Notes: generated by a model from the sequence alone, not told the origin. A DNA stretch of 64,000 bases from Lachnospiraceae bacterium (GCA_022792535.1 JAAWBG010000057.1:1-64000); one strand, 5' to 3'; positions 1 to 8,869 are shown, numbered from the stretch's first letter. Program-made: numbers and translations.

Positions 1-165
1 CGTCTGGACCGAGTAGAAGCGCGCCTGGATCAAGTGGAAGCACGTCTGGACCGAGTAGAAGCACGCTTAGATCAAGTGGAAGCACGTCTGGACCGAGTAG
101 AAGCGCGCCTGGATCAAGTGGAAGCGCGTCTGGACCAAGTAGAAGTGCGCTTGGATCAGTTGGAA
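1..165 (+). repeat. 21/42-bp tandem coding repeat
   Basis: About eight 21-bp units are visible, arranged mostly as 42-bp pairs because CGA (Arg) and CAA (Gln) codons alternate at one position of each unit. DNA identity between units is high, with synonymous changes such as gcgcgc against gcacgt. The array runs off the window edge. High nucleotide identity points to recent slippage or unequal crossing-over rather than old divergence. Confidence 0.85.
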
Positions 166-333
166 GAACTTATTCATAAAAATTACGCTTTAGTAGAAGA
201 ATTCTATATCTCACAAAAAGAAGCCAATACAGCGATTAGATCTGAGATACATATTATAAACGGAACTTTAGATATGCATACAGCTCAGATTTCTCTCAAC
301 ACGGCTGCCCTCAAGGAGTACAAGATTTCTTAA
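1..333 (+). CDS. Heptad-repeat coiled-coil protein, 3' end only
   Basis: The reading frame is open to the left window edge, so the start is missing and only the last 110 codons are seen. The visible N-terminal part is a run of seven-residue units alternating between VEARLDR and VEARLDQ. Val and Leu recur in a heptad pattern with charged residues between, which is a textbook two-stranded coiled coil. The repeat decays at QLEELIHKNY, and the last 55 residues are a non-repetitive, probably helical tail ending in KEYKIS. No catalytic motif or membrane segment is visible. Proteins of this shape are often named only as hypothetical or DUF-type coiled-coil proteins, so the function is unknown. A GTG codon at 34 could be called as a start but lies inside the repeat and has no ribosome site. 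Confidence 0.75.
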   Translation, partial: RLDRVEARLDQVEARLDRVEARLDQVEARLDRVEARLDQVEARLDQVEVRLDQLEELIHKNYALVEEFYISQKEANTAIRSEIHIINGTLDMHTAQISLNTAALKEYKIS

Positions 334-460
334 AAACACCCTGGATTTTCGTTTTTGAGGATTTTTAACAAATGTTTGGTTCCTTAATTTTCTAAAAAAC
401 AGAAAAATCTTATCTCTATAGGCAGACAATTATTTCTGCATCCACGCAAAATGGCTGTAC

Positions 461-504
461 AAAAAACAGCAGAATCCCTCCGAACATTCAAAGATTCCGC
501 TGCT
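461..504 (-). terminator. Rho-independent terminator of the hem / Cof phosphatase run
   Basis: Read on the minus strand, the arms AGCAGCGGAATC and GATTCTGCT pair with a two-base bulge and are followed by TTTTTT. It lies about 60 bp past the stop of the Cof-type phosphatase gene. Confidence 0.7.
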
Positions 505-564
505 CTTATTTATCATTTCTTTCTTTTTTGCCATCAAACTCCAGACATTTGAATCATAATCCTC

Positions 565-1356
565 CTAGATCAAGCCATAATGTTTACATCCCTGATAGAT
601 CCCATCCTCTTTTAAAGGAGCTGTCACATATTCTGCAGTATCCTTTGCCTGCTGCATACCATCTCCCATTGCAATGGAATGTGCGGTATATTTCAGCATA
701 TCCAGATCATTGGTGCTGTCGCCGAAAGAATATGTATTTTCATGATCAATTTTGAGAGTTTTACAGATTTCCCGAATTCCAGTAGCCTTGTTAAAGCCCT
801 TAGGCACAATTTCCATAAAATTACCTTCCCGATAGATGATCGTATAATTTTTTCCGATCTCTTTCTCTAATGCCTTTTGATGTTCCTCTTTTTCCAGATA
901 ATTCACACAAAATTTGCTGACCTCCAAAGACGCTTCATTCCCAATTACCGGCAGCATCTTTTTTCTCAATTCTCCCTCCATTTCCACTGAAAAAGGAGAT
1001 TCCCCAGCAAATCTCTGGATATCTAAGTATAGAAAATGCCTTCCTTCCAAAATGTAAGCTGCATTCAGACCGCATAAAAATTCATTCACCCGCTGTATTT
1101 CTTCCAACGGAATCTGGTGGTAAAATTCCACGTTTCCATGGAATTCTCCATAAGTTCCGCATCCTGCCAAAATCCCGTCAAAACCCAAGGGCATTAACGC
1201 CTCATCTGGAATAAAGACTCTGGTTCTCCCACTGCAGATAAACAGATAATGTCCCTGTTCTTTCATCAGTCGAAACGCTTCCTTTGTACTGTCTGGAATC
1301 CACTGTTTATTGTCCCAGATCGTTCCATCAATATCAAAAAACACTGCTTTTTTCAT
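565..1356 (-). CDS. Cof-type HAD-superfamily phosphatase
   Basis: The product has 263 residues. HAD motif I is FDIDGT at about residues 7-12 and motif III/IV is FGDSTNDLDML in the C-terminal half. The spacing and length fit the Cof/YbjI (HAD-IIB) subfamily, cytosolic Mg-dependent phosphatases of sugar phosphates, nucleotides or cofactors such as FMN or PLP. The substrate cannot be read from sequence. The start is the ATG at 1356 with AGAGGAAGG eight bases upstream; a longer frame to 1392 runs into the preceding gene and lacks a ribosome site. It starts 14 bp after the HemC-CobA-HemD stop, so it is probably the last gene of that run and could act on a tetrapyrrole-pathway or flavin compound, which is inference only. 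Confidence 0.85.
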   Translation of the reverse strand: MKKAVFFDIDGTIWDNKQWIPDSTKEAFRLMKEQGHYLFICSGRTRVFIPDEALMPLGFDGILAGCGTYGEFHGNVEFYHQIPLEEIQRVNEFLCGLNAAYILEGRHFLYLDIQRFAGESPFSVEMEGELRKKMLPVIGNEASLEVSKFCVNYLEKEEHQKALEKEIGKNYTIIYREGNFMEIVPKGFNKATGIREICKTLKIDHENTYSFGDSTNDLDMLKYTAHSIAMGDGMQQAKDTAEYVTAPLKEDGIYQGCKHYGLI

Positions 1357-1370
1357 TTTGCCTTCCTCTC

Positions 1371-3722
1371 TTAATCTTCCTGTACTACACATGCCGCTAA
1401 ACTTTCATAAGTGGCATATTCCGCCTCTGAAATATGTTCTACCCCGCTTTTTCTCAAAAATGACGTAGTCTTTGGCCCAATACTGTATATCTTTTTGCAG
1501 GAATCCAAATTTTCTTTGAGACTCGCTGTCAATCGACTGGCAGAAGAAGCGCAGGTAAACAATATTCCATTGTATTCTCCCAAAGATCTCACCTGATCCA
1601 GATCAGGTGCCACAGCACAATTTTCATATATTGGTATCTCCTCAAAATTACAGAAAGCTTCTAAAGCTTCTTTCAAATGACTGTCTGCATTTTGGGCCTT
1701 CAAATACCACACACATTCGGAACCAGTCAAATATTCTTTTAGTTTCTCTGCCAAAGCGTCACTGTGAAATGCATCTGGAATTAAATCGGCATAAATCCCA
1801 TATGACTTTAATAATTCTGCAGTTTTCTCCCCAATGGCGGCAATTTTACATCCCGCTAACCTTCTAAGATCCAGATCGCTTTCCTTCACACTCTGAAAGA
1901 AAGATTCCACACCATTTTTACTGGTAAAAACCAACCAGTCCACCTGCTCAAATTCTTCTACATAAAAGACCCTCTTTTTGCTTTGGATCTTTCCTACCTG
2001 TACTTCATCCACGCAGGCCCCTTGTTGTTCCAGTAATCTGCCAAGTCTGGTATGTTTCTCCCCAATTCTGGGAATCAAATAATGCTTTCCAAATAGGGGA
2101 CGACGTTCAAAGAAATTCAGCTCTTCTCTCAGAGAAACTACTTCTCCCACCACAATCAAAGCTGGAGAGGATAGCTCTGCCTGGGTTACTGCCTCTGCAA
2201 TATGTTCCAAATCCGCCACACAGGTCTGCTGTTCTGGCATTGTGGCATGAGAAATCACTGCTGTCTTTGTATTTGCCGGCATACCGGCCTCTAAAAGCCT
2301 GTCTGCAATTTCCTTTACTTTTCTAAGGCCCATTAAAAATACACAGGTCTCTTTTCCTTTTGCCATAGCTTGAAAGTCAATATCTGACAACTGGTCTCTC
2401 CGGTCATGGGCAGTCACCACATGGAAACCAAGAGAGACTCCCCGGTGTGTAATGGGAATTCCCCCATAAGCCAGCCCTGCCATACAGGAACTGACACCTG
2501 GAACCACCTCAAAGGGCACGCCATGCTTTTTCAAAAACACCCCTTCTTCCCCGCCCCGGCCAAACACATAGACATCACCGCCCTTTAGCCGGACTGTTTT
2601 CTCATACTCCATACTCTTTTTTAACAAAAGCTGATGGATCTCGTCCTGAGTCAAGGTATGATGATGATTTTCTTTTCCGGCATAAATCTTCTCACATCCC
2701 GGCTTTGCTTCCTCTAAAAGTTCCGGGGCTGCCAACCGGTCATAAATGATACAGTCTGCTTCCCGGATTGTCTGCAGACCTTTTACTGTTATTAAGCCAG
2801 GATCTCCTGGCCCGGCTCCTGTCAAAAACACTTTGCCCGCTATCTGCTGTCGGATCCGAAAAGCTGCTTTCTGTGCAAGCTCTGCTGGATCGTTTCCAGA
2901 TACGGACACATATGCCTGCCGGATCCCCTTTTCATCTCCAAACATTGCATCCAGCCGGCAAAGTCCATCTGGCCTTTTTTTCAAAACCGCCCCCACAGGA
3001 GTATGGCAGTTTCCTCCCATTTCCTGTAAAAATCCCCGTTCTGCCTCCGCTGCCAGCACAGTTTCTTCCTCACTGAATGCATTCAGCATATGCAGAAGTT
3101 TCTCTGATCCCTCTGAGATCTCCAAAGCCAGAATTCCCTGCGCAGGCGCCGGAATCATTTCCTCTGTCTCCAAATACTGAGTAATTTTTTCCTGCATATT
3201 CAAACGATGCAGCCCCGCCGCTGCCAACACGATTCCGTCTAATCTCTCTTCCTCCATTTTTCGAAGCCTGGTATCAATATTTCCTCGAATACCTGTTATG
3301 ACAAGATCAGGTCGGAGACGTTTTAACTGATATTCCCGGCGTCGGCTTCCAGTACCAATCACCGCCCCTTTGGGCAGTTCCCACAGAGATTTTTTCTCCC
3401 GCAGTATCAATACATCTCTTGGGTCTTCGCGTTTCCATGCCTTGGCAAACATCAATCCTGGCGCCGGCAGAGCCGGCATGTCTTTCATACTGTGCACACC
3501 AATCTGTATCTCACCAGACAAAAGTTTTTCTTCAATTTCTTTTACAAACACTCCTTTGTCCCCTATTTCATATAATGGCTTATCTAAGACCAAATCACCC
3601 TTTGTCTTAATGATCTGGATCTCAAACACATCTTCTGGATAGGCTCTGGCCAATCTGCTGCACACATATTCTGCCTGAACCAATGCCAGTTTAGATCCCC
3701 TGGTACCTATACGATATTTCAT
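1371..3722 (-). CDS. hemC-cobA-hemD: HemC-CobA-HemD trifunctional fusion (uroporphyrinogen III synthesis and methylation)
   Basis: One 783-residue protein carries three consecutive enzymes. Residues 1-295 are porphobilinogen deaminase: GTGSRRREYQLKRLRPD at about 123-139 and the dipyrromethane cofactor Cys239 in GGNCHTPVGA. Residues 297-540 are SAM uroporphyrinogen III methyltransferase: LTGAGPGDPGL at 300-310, VRLKGGD at 377-383 and FGRGGEE at 387-393, and the VVPGVSS loop. Residues about 545-783 are uroporphyrinogen III synthase. Together they turn porphobilinogen into precorrin-2, the branch point to siroheme and cobalamin, not to haem. In SUMT the usual GDP motif reads GDV here. CobA-HemD fusions are common in Clostridia; HemC on the same chain is less usual. 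The ATG at 3722 has GAGGAG upstream. It follows hemA by 66 bp. The precorrin-2 dehydrogenase and ferrochelatase needed for siroheme are not seen. Confidence 0.95.
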   Translation of the reverse strand: MKYRIGTRGSKLALVQAEYVCSRLARAYPEDVFEIQIIKTKGDLVLDKPLYEIGDKGVFVKEIEEKLLSGEIQIGVHSMKDMPALPAPGLMFAKAWKREDPRDVLILREKKSLWELPKGAVIGTGSRRREYQLKRLRPDLVITGIRGNIDTRLRKMEEERLDGIVLAAAGLHRLNMQEKITQYLETEEMIPAPAQGILALEISEGSEKLLHMLNAFSEEETVLAAEAERGFLQEMGGNCHTPVGAVLKKRPDGLCRLDAMFGDEKGIRQAYVSVSGNDPAELAQKAAFRIRQQIAGKVFLTGAGPGDPGLITVKGLQTIREADCIIYDRLAAPELLEEAKPGCEKIYAGKENHHHTLTQDEIHQLLLKKSMEYEKTVRLKGGDVYVFGRGGEEGVFLKKHGVPFEVVPGVSSCMAGLAYGGIPITHRGVSLGFHVVTAHDRRDQLSDIDFQAMAKGKETCVFLMGLRKVKEIADRLLEAGMPANTKTAVISHATMPEQQTCVADLEHIAEAVTQAELSSPALIVVGEVVSLREELNFFERRPLFGKHYLIPRIGEKHTRLGRLLEQQGACVDEVQVGKIQSKKRVFYVEEFEQVDWLVFTSKNGVESFFQSVKESDLDLRRLAGCKIAAIGEKTAELLKSYGIYADLIPDAFHSDALAEKLKEYLTGSECVWYLKAQNADSHLKEALEAFCNFEEIPIYENCAVAPDLDQVRSLGEYNGILFTCASSASRLTASLKENLDSCKKIYSIGPKTTSFLRKSGVEHISEAEYATYESLAACVVQED

Positions 3723-3788
3723 ATTTCTCTGCTCCTCATACTAGAATTTTGATCCTGCCTATGCCGGTTTAGGCACTTTAAACAGATT

Positions 3789-5015
3789 CTATATCTGAAA
3801 CAATTGTCTCACCATCTGTTTATATTCCTCCTGCTCCTCTTCCGAGTCCAATCGTTTCAATTCCTGAATCGGTTCCCGCAAAAGCCTTTGAAGAGACGCA
3901 TTCAGCACTTTTTTCAGCAGTTTCTGTTCTCTTGTGCTCAGCTCCATCTTTCGATTCAGATATTCATACCCATCCGCCACTATATCACTGCATCGCTGCT
4001 GTAAAGATTCAATGGTAGCATCCATTCTGCTCTGCCGCAGCCAGACCAGGGTCTCCTGCAGCTTTTCTTCTATAACTTTCTCACTTTCTTCCCGCAATCG
4101 TTCCCGTTCCTTTTGATTTTCCGCGGCAATAGTCTGCAGAGTGTCCAAATTAAACAAAGTGATCAAAGAATCTTCTTCCAAGGAAATATCAATGTCTCTA
4201 GGTGCGGCTAAATCTAAAAATGTCATAGGCATCTTTGGAGAAAAATCATTTTTTCGCACAATTAGGTGGGGAGATGAGGTGGCGCTTATCACGATATCAC
4301 AAGTGTCTATCACCTGCCTCCATTCTTCAAAAGGAATTACCATAAGTTCTGGAAACTGCTTCCGCAGCCTTTTTGCATGCGTATAAGTTCTGCTGCAGGC
4401 AGTTACCTGAATATTAGAATATTCATAGAGATATTTCAATGCCAATACTGCTGTCTTTCCACTTCCAATAACTAAAATCTTTTTTCCTGCAATGCCGCAG
4501 GACGCCTCTAGCTTCTGAATTCCAATATAGCTGACAGACAAGGGTTTCTCACTGATCTTCAATTCTGTTTTTATCTGCTTTGCACAGGTCACCGCATCCC
4601 TTACAATTTTATTCAATTCCTTCTTACTGTACCCCATTGTTCTAGAATAGTCCAGCGCTTCTTTTACCTGACCTAGAATCTGATCTTCTCCCAGCACTAA
4701 AGATTCTAACCCCGCTGCAATGCGGAACAAATAGGCCAAGGCCTCCTCACCCCGCCGATTGAGAAGATATTTTTCCAATTCTACATCTGGAAACATCTCT
4801 TTATAAATTTTCTTTATCTTCTCCTGCTGTCCCTCTTCTTCATAGAGATAATAGACTTCACTTCGATTGCATGTGGAAAGCACCATACACTGTTCCACAC
4901 CAGAAGCCTCTGCTTTCTGAAAAAATTCCAGCTTCATGGCATCTGTAAAAGAAGTCCGGTCTCGAACAGCAAGCTGTGCATTCTTATAATTGATCCCCCA
5001 AAAACCAAATTGCAT
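3789..5015 (-). CDS. hemA: Glutamyl-tRNA reductase
   Basis: This enzyme commits glutamyl-tRNA to tetrapyrroles by NADPH-dependent reduction to glutamate-1-semialdehyde. The nucleophilic Cys49 lies in LSTCNRSEVYY, and the Rossmann segment KILVIGSGKTAVLALKYL begins near residue 180. A helical C-terminal dimerisation part follows. At 408 residues it is slightly shorter than typical HemA. The ATG at 5015 has GAAAGGA upstream. It precedes the HemC-CobA-HemD gene on the same strand, giving a C5-pathway operon. A hairpin with a T-run sits between its apparent promoter and its start (5044-5076), so expression may be attenuated. The partner hemL is not in the window and hemB is 57 kb away. Confidence 0.95.
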   Translation of the reverse strand: MQFGFWGINYKNAQLAVRDRTSFTDAMKLEFFQKAEASGVEQCMVLSTCNRSEVYYLYEEEGQQEKIKKIYKEMFPDVELEKYLLNRRGEEALAYLFRIAAGLESLVLGEDQILGQVKEALDYSRTMGYSKKELNKIVRDAVTCAKQIKTELKISEKPLSVSYIGIQKLEASCGIAGKKILVIGSGKTAVLALKYLYEYSNIQVTACSRTYTHAKRLRKQFPELMVIPFEEWRQVIDTCDIVISATSSPHLIVRKNDFSPKMPMTFLDLAAPRDIDISLEEDSLITLFNLDTLQTIAAENQKERERLREESEKVIEEKLQETLVWLRQSRMDATIESLQQRCSDIVADGYEYLNRKMELSTREQKLLKKVLNASLQRLLREPIQELKRLDSEEEQEEYKQMVRQLFQI

Positions 5016-5043
5016 GATTTTATTCCTTTCTCACTGAAACGTA

Positions 5044-5076
5044 CAAAACAAGGGACTGCACATCCGGCAGCCCCTT
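5044..5076 (-). terminator. Hairpin with T-run between yeiH and hemA: terminator or attenuator
   Basis: On the minus strand AAGGGGCTGC pairs with GCAGTCCCTT across a seven-base loop and is followed by GTTTTGT. It lies downstream of yeiH and also just downstream of a promoter-like sequence at 5089-5117, so it could end the upstream transcript or attenuate hemA. Confidence 0.6.
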
Positions 5077-5088
5077 TTATGCCTATTC

Positions 5089-5117
5089 AGCATAACATAT
5101 TTTTAATTTACTGGCAA
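5089..5117 (-). promoter_or_regulatory. Candidate sigma-A promoter for hemA
   Basis: On the minus strand TTGCCA (5117-5112) and TATGCT (5094-5089) are separated by exactly 17 bp, immediately after the yeiH stop codon. Transcription would begin just ahead of the hairpin at 5044-5076. Confidence 0.45.
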
Positions 5118-5121
5118 TTTC

Positions 5122-6171
5122 CTATCCAATATATCCTGCAAAAAGAAATGCAAAGAGATAGGAGGACGCCGCCACACAGGCCCAGGTAACTCCACCCAGG
5201 GCAATGGGCTTCAATCCTTTGGAAAAGACATCCTTAAACTTGATCTTAAACCCTACTCCTGCCAAGGCTGAAGCAAACAGGAATTTACTCACCAATTTCA
5301 GTAAATCGCTTCCCACATCACTGAATACGCCATAAGTATTCAGACCTGCCATTACCACAAACCAGAGAATAAACATCGGGAATGTCTTTTTCACTACTGC
5401 AAAAATACTGTCATTGCTTCCAGCTTCTCCATTTTTCTTGGCATCACGGGCCATAAGTACGGTCCAGACAATTGCCACAAAGATCAGCATGGTAGTACGT
5501 ACCAATTTTACATTCAGAGCACCGCTGAATTCCGGATTCGCAATCATAGCCTGATAAGTTGCCTGAGCGCCAGCTACTGAAGAAGTATCGTTGATAGCAG
5601 TCCCTGCCACAAAAGCAAATTGATTCTCCGTAAATCCGATTGCCGGAGCAATATAAGGATAAGAGAATGCAGAAATGGTATCAAACAGGAAAATTGCTGC
5701 CATACCAAATGCGATCTCAGCATCTGTCGCTTTGATAATGCGGCTTAAAGTTGCAATAGCAGTACCGCCGCAGATACAAGTTCCCCCTCCTACTAACACA
5801 GAGGTATTCTTTGTAACACCTATCTTTTTTCCCACCAGCATTGCTACTGCAAAAGAAAGACAGATATTAAACAAAATCAAAGGCAGAGCCTTTACTCCAG
5901 TTCCCATAATATCAGCAAAACTCAAGGTACCGCCAGTCAAAATAATCCCCCAGTTTAAAAACTGTTTACTGCAGTAAGTTGTGCCTTCCTTAAAGTCTTT
6001 ATCCAATGTAGGAATGATATTACAGATAATCATAGAAACTAACAATGCCACCATAGGTCCGCCCATAACCACGCGCCCGAACAGAGAAGACTGCAAATCT
6101 GTAGATTTTGTCGCCAAAAATCCAATGATCAGGCACAGTAAGATTGCACCATATTTTTTCTTTGATTCCAT
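5122..6171 (-). CDS. yeiH: YeiH-family putative sulfate/sulfite exporter
   Basis: The 349-residue product is a polytopic membrane protein with about ten hydrophobic helices and the family's conserved glycine-rich stretches (VGGGTCICGGTAIATLS near the middle and FVAGTAINDTSSVAGAQ after it). It matches the Cons_hypoth698 / UPF0324 family that includes YeiH. The family is annotated as a sulfate exporter, with weak experimental support. Its place 15 bp behind a sulfite reductase gene, beside a LysR gene resembling YeiE, supports a role with sulfur oxyanions. The start is the ATG at 6171, preceded by TTGGAGGAAGG; the TTG at 6186 is that ribosome site. A hairpin at 5044-5076 follows. Confidence 0.85.
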   Translation of the reverse strand: MESKKKYGAILLCLIIGFLATKSTDLQSSLFGRVVMGGPMVALLVSMIICNIIPTLDKDFKEGTTYCSKQFLNWGIILTGGTLSFADIMGTGVKALPLILFNICLSFAVAMLVGKKIGVTKNTSVLVGGGTCICGGTAIATLSRIIKATDAEIAFGMAAIFLFDTISAFSYPYIAPAIGFTENQFAFVAGTAINDTSSVAGAQATYQAMIANPEFSGALNVKLVRTTMLIFVAIVWTVLMARDAKKNGEAGSNDSIFAVVKKTFPMFILWFVVMAGLNTYGVFSDVGSDLLKLVSKFLFASALAGVGFKIKFKDVFSKGLKPIALGGVTWACVAASSYLFAFLFAGYIG

Positions 6172-6186
6172 TTTTCCTTCCTCCAA

Positions 6187-7137
6187 TTAACAGGTTGCTC
6201 CTCCTACCAAATGCAGCTGTGCGTCCAGAATCTCCTGTTTTCTCTCTAAAATCTCATTTGCAAGAAGCTGTTTTTCCACTTCCTCAAATCCAATTCTTGC
6301 AATGGTATCTGCAAAACGCTCTCCTGTCTTTCCCTGTTCACGGAACAGAAGAATTGCCTTTTCTACCGTATCCAAAAGTTCTTCTTCTGTGGTGAAAATC
6401 TTAGACAATGGCTGTCCATGAGCCACTTTCTTGCCCCATCTTCCGCCTATGTAAATACGATAGCCCGGTGTTCCTTCCTCGATTACATCGAATGGACATT
6501 TCTCTATGCAGCGTCCACAGTTATTGCAGGCTTCTTTATCAATAACAAGCTCCCCATCTTCCATTTTAGCAGCGTCCATAGGGCAGACTTCCTGCACCTG
6601 GCATTTTTTACAGCCATTGCACATATCTTCATCCACATTAGGAATCAGCTGTCCTACAATACCAAGGTCATTCAAGTCTGGTTTTACACAGTTATTTGGG
6701 CAGCCTCCTGTCGCAATCTTAAATTTGTGAGGCAGTCTTACAGTATGATATCCTTTGTAAAAACGTTCATGAATCTTCTCAGACAAATCAAAAGTATCAT
6801 ACAGCCCGTACTGGCAGGTTGTTCCCTTACAGGACACCACCGGACGTACCAGGGAACCAGTACCGCCTGTTTCCAGACCTGCTTTCGCAATATATTCACG
6901 GAAGGGCTCAATATTGTCAAAATGAATACCTCTTACTTCCACAGTAAGACGTGTGGTAAATTCCACATCTCCATTTCCAAATTTCTCTGCCGCCTCAGCA
7001 ATCACCTTTGTCTGTTCTGCTGTGATCTTTCCATTTATTGTGATCACACGTCCATTAAACAAATCGGTTCCTTTGTTGTTCAAAAATCCAAGACCCTTTA
7101 CTCTTTTGATCTCCTCTGGTTTAATTGTGCATCCCAT
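6187..7137 (-). CDS. Siroheme [4Fe-4S] sulfite reductase with ferredoxin domain (AsrC-like)
   Basis: The 316-residue protein has an N-terminal ferredoxin-like nitrite/sulfite reductase half-domain, then siroheme-cluster cysteines C103-x4-C108 and C146-x3-C150 (TGGCPNNCVKPDLNDLG). An inserted two-cluster ferredoxin follows, with cysteines at 173, 176, 179, 185 and 204, 207, 210, 214, and a short helical tail. This architecture is that of AsrC and the small dissimilatory-like reductases that reduce sulfite to sulfide. The first cysteine pair is spaced by four residues rather than the five seen in many sulfite reductases. The start is the ATG at 7137 with AAGGAGAG upstream. It lies 19 bp after the CoA-disulfide reductase gene and 15 bp before yeiH, so the three are one operon. 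No asrA or asrB is present, so the electron donor may be a free ferredoxin. Confidence 0.85.
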   Translation of the reverse strand: MGCTIKPEEIKRVKGLGFLNNKGTDLFNGRVITINGKITAEQTKVIAEAAEKFGNGDVEFTTRLTVEVRGIHFDNIEPFREYIAKAGLETGGTGSLVRPVVSCKGTTCQYGLYDTFDLSEKIHERFYKGYHTVRLPHKFKIATGGCPNNCVKPDLNDLGIVGQLIPNVDEDMCNGCKKCQVQEVCPMDAAKMEDGELVIDKEACNNCGRCIEKCPFDVIEEGTPGYRIYIGGRWGKKVAHGQPLSKIFTTEEELLDTVEKAILLFREQGKTGERFADTIARIGFEEVEKQLLANEILERKQEILDAQLHLVGGATC

Positions 7138-7156
7138 ATCTTTTCTCTCCTTTTCT

Positions 7157-8779
7157 TTATATTTCCACATCATTAAATGTAATGCCGCCTTCTAATACTC
7201 TGGTATTCTTATATCCATAAAATTTCATACGATTCTGAAGCAGGTAGGCTCTCTTTCCTTTGTTGCATACTAAAAGAATCTTATCTTCTGGTTCCAGCCC
7301 TTCGATTGCTCCCTCTACGGTAGTCAGTTCTACATAAGGCGCTCCCTCAATGGAGGGTGCAAGACACGCATCCACTACTTGATATCCTTCCGCTGCTCCT
7401 GCCGCATATTCTGCCGGAGTAAAGGTGTCAAACTTTCCGTTGATCTTATTCATCAGCACGTTCAAGGTATGTACAAAAGGATGAATTGCGGTAGAAAAAG
7501 GCGGTGCGTAAGCCAGATCCAAATCTGCCAGATCTGTCAGCGTTCCCTTTAACATAATTCCAGTCACCGCAATATCCACTACTTTATCCACTGCTCCTTT
7601 GCCTACAGCCTGCAGGCCCAGTAATCTAAGGGAATCTTTATCTGCAATCATCTTAATCACAAAGGTTCCTGCACCTGGAAAATAATGGGCTTTGTCATCC
7701 ACAACTGTGATTACGCTGACGGGATGGAAGCCTTCTTCTGCTGCCTGCGCCTCAGTCAGTCCTGTTCGTCCTACATTGAATTCCGGAAGTCTGCACACTG
7801 CAGTTCCCAATACGCCGCGATAACCCAGATCTGCTCCCATCATATTCTGAGCAATCAGACGTCCGCTGATATTGGCAGTGGAACCCATGGGAGACCATGC
7901 CGGTTTTCCGGTAAGGGCATTATGTACCATGGCGCAATCGCCTGCTGCATAGATATCGGGAAGGTTGGTCTCTCCCTTTTCATTGGTGAGAATTGTTCCT
8001 TTTACCATTTCCAATCCTGTTCCCTCTAAAAATCCTGTGTTGGGACGGATACCTGCGCTCAATACCACAAGGTCAGCCTTGTAAGCTTTCTTGCTGGTCA
8101 ATACCTTTTCTACTTTTCCATCCCCTTCTATTCCTGTTACTGCAACTCCCGTTACCACTGGAATTCCACTTTCCTGCAATTTTCCTTCTACATATTCTGC
8201 CATCTCTGGATCAAATCCCGGAAGGGCATGTTCCGCCATATCCAGCACAAAGGGCCGCACTCCCTGCAGTTTTAAATTCTCAGCGATCTCCAAGCCAATA
8301 TAGCCTGCTCCCACTACTACTGCACGCTTCACATTCCCAGCGTCTACCACTTCACGGATTCGAATGGCGTCTTCCGGCGTTCTCACAAAAAATACATTTT
8401 CCAAATCACACCCTTCAATAGGCGGTTTCACAGGACTTGCCCCTACAGAAATCACCAGTTTGTCATACTCATAGATCTTTTCCTCTCCTGTTTTCAGATC
8501 TTTGGCTGTCACTTCCTTAGCCCCTGGATCAACCTTTACAGCCTCTGTCTCTGTTAGCACGGTCACGCCTGTCAGCTTCGCATACTTTTCCGGCGTATTT
8601 ACAATCAGCTGTTCCCTGTCTTCAATCACATGACCAACATAATAAGGAAGGCCGCAGCCTGCATAAGAAATGTTTTCCCCCTTATTCAGAACGATCACTT
8701 CATTTCCGCGATCCTCCCGCATCAATTTTGCCGCTACTTTCGTTCCTGCGGCAACACCACCTAACACTAATACTTTCAT
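7157..8779 (-). CDS. CoA-disulfide reductase with C-terminal rhodanese domain
   Basis: The 540-residue flavoprotein belongs to the pyridine nucleotide-disulfide oxidoreductases. It has an N-terminal FAD site (VLGGVAAGTKVAAKL), the single redox Cys42 in SYAGCGLPYY, a central NAD(P) site (VVVGAGYIGLEIAENL) and the dimerisation domain. A rhodanese-like domain occupies the last 90 residues with its active-site loop VCNKGKRAY. Such CoADR-RHD proteins reduce CoA disulfides, CoA persulfide or polysulfide and hand sulfane sulfur to the rhodanese Cys. As first gene of the operon with a sulfite reductase, it probably handles reduced sulfur or acts as a persulfide reductase. The start is the ATG at 8779 with ACAGGAGG upstream; the longer frame to 8812 has no ribosome site. 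Confidence 0.9.
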   Translation of the reverse strand: MKVLVLGGVAAGTKVAAKLMREDRGNEVIVLNKGENISYAGCGLPYYVGHVIEDREQLIVNTPEKYAKLTGVTVLTETEAVKVDPGAKEVTAKDLKTGEEKIYEYDKLVISVGASPVKPPIEGCDLENVFFVRTPEDAIRIREVVDAGNVKRAVVVGAGYIGLEIAENLKLQGVRPFVLDMAEHALPGFDPEMAEYVEGKLQESGIPVVTGVAVTGIEGDGKVEKVLTSKKAYKADLVVLSAGIRPNTGFLEGTGLEMVKGTILTNEKGETNLPDIYAAGDCAMVHNALTGKPAWSPMGSTANISGRLIAQNMMGADLGYRGVLGTAVCRLPEFNVGRTGLTEAQAAEEGFHPVSVITVVDDKAHYFPGAGTFVIKMIADKDSLRLLGLQAVGKGAVDKVVDIAVTGIMLKGTLTDLADLDLAYAPPFSTAIHPFVHTLNVLMNKINGKFDTFTPAEYAAGAAEGYQVVDACLAPSIEGAPYVELTTVEGAIEGLEPEDKILLVCNKGKRAYLLQNRMKFYGYKNTRVLEGGITFNDVEI

Positions 8780-8836
8780 ACTTCTACCTCCTGTTTCTAT
8801 TTTTAAGGACATTTCATTCTATTCGTTCCGTCCGAT

Positions 8837-8852
8837 CAGATGTAAAAATCTG
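8837..8852. promoter_or_regulatory. Inverted repeat in the sulfur operon leader
   Basis: CAGAT and ATCTG form a perfect inverted repeat around a six-base spacer, downstream of the presumed promoter of the CoA-disulfide reductase operon. It could be a second LysR contact or a small RNA hairpin. Function is inferred from position only. Confidence 0.3.
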
Positions 8853-8869
8853 ACATTTTTTCTGTTTTT

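Noticed and set aside
6418-7176. 252-codon plus-strand open frame opposite the AsrC-like gene
   Set aside because: Shadow of a strongly supported gene on the other strand; no ribosome site and no recognisable domain.
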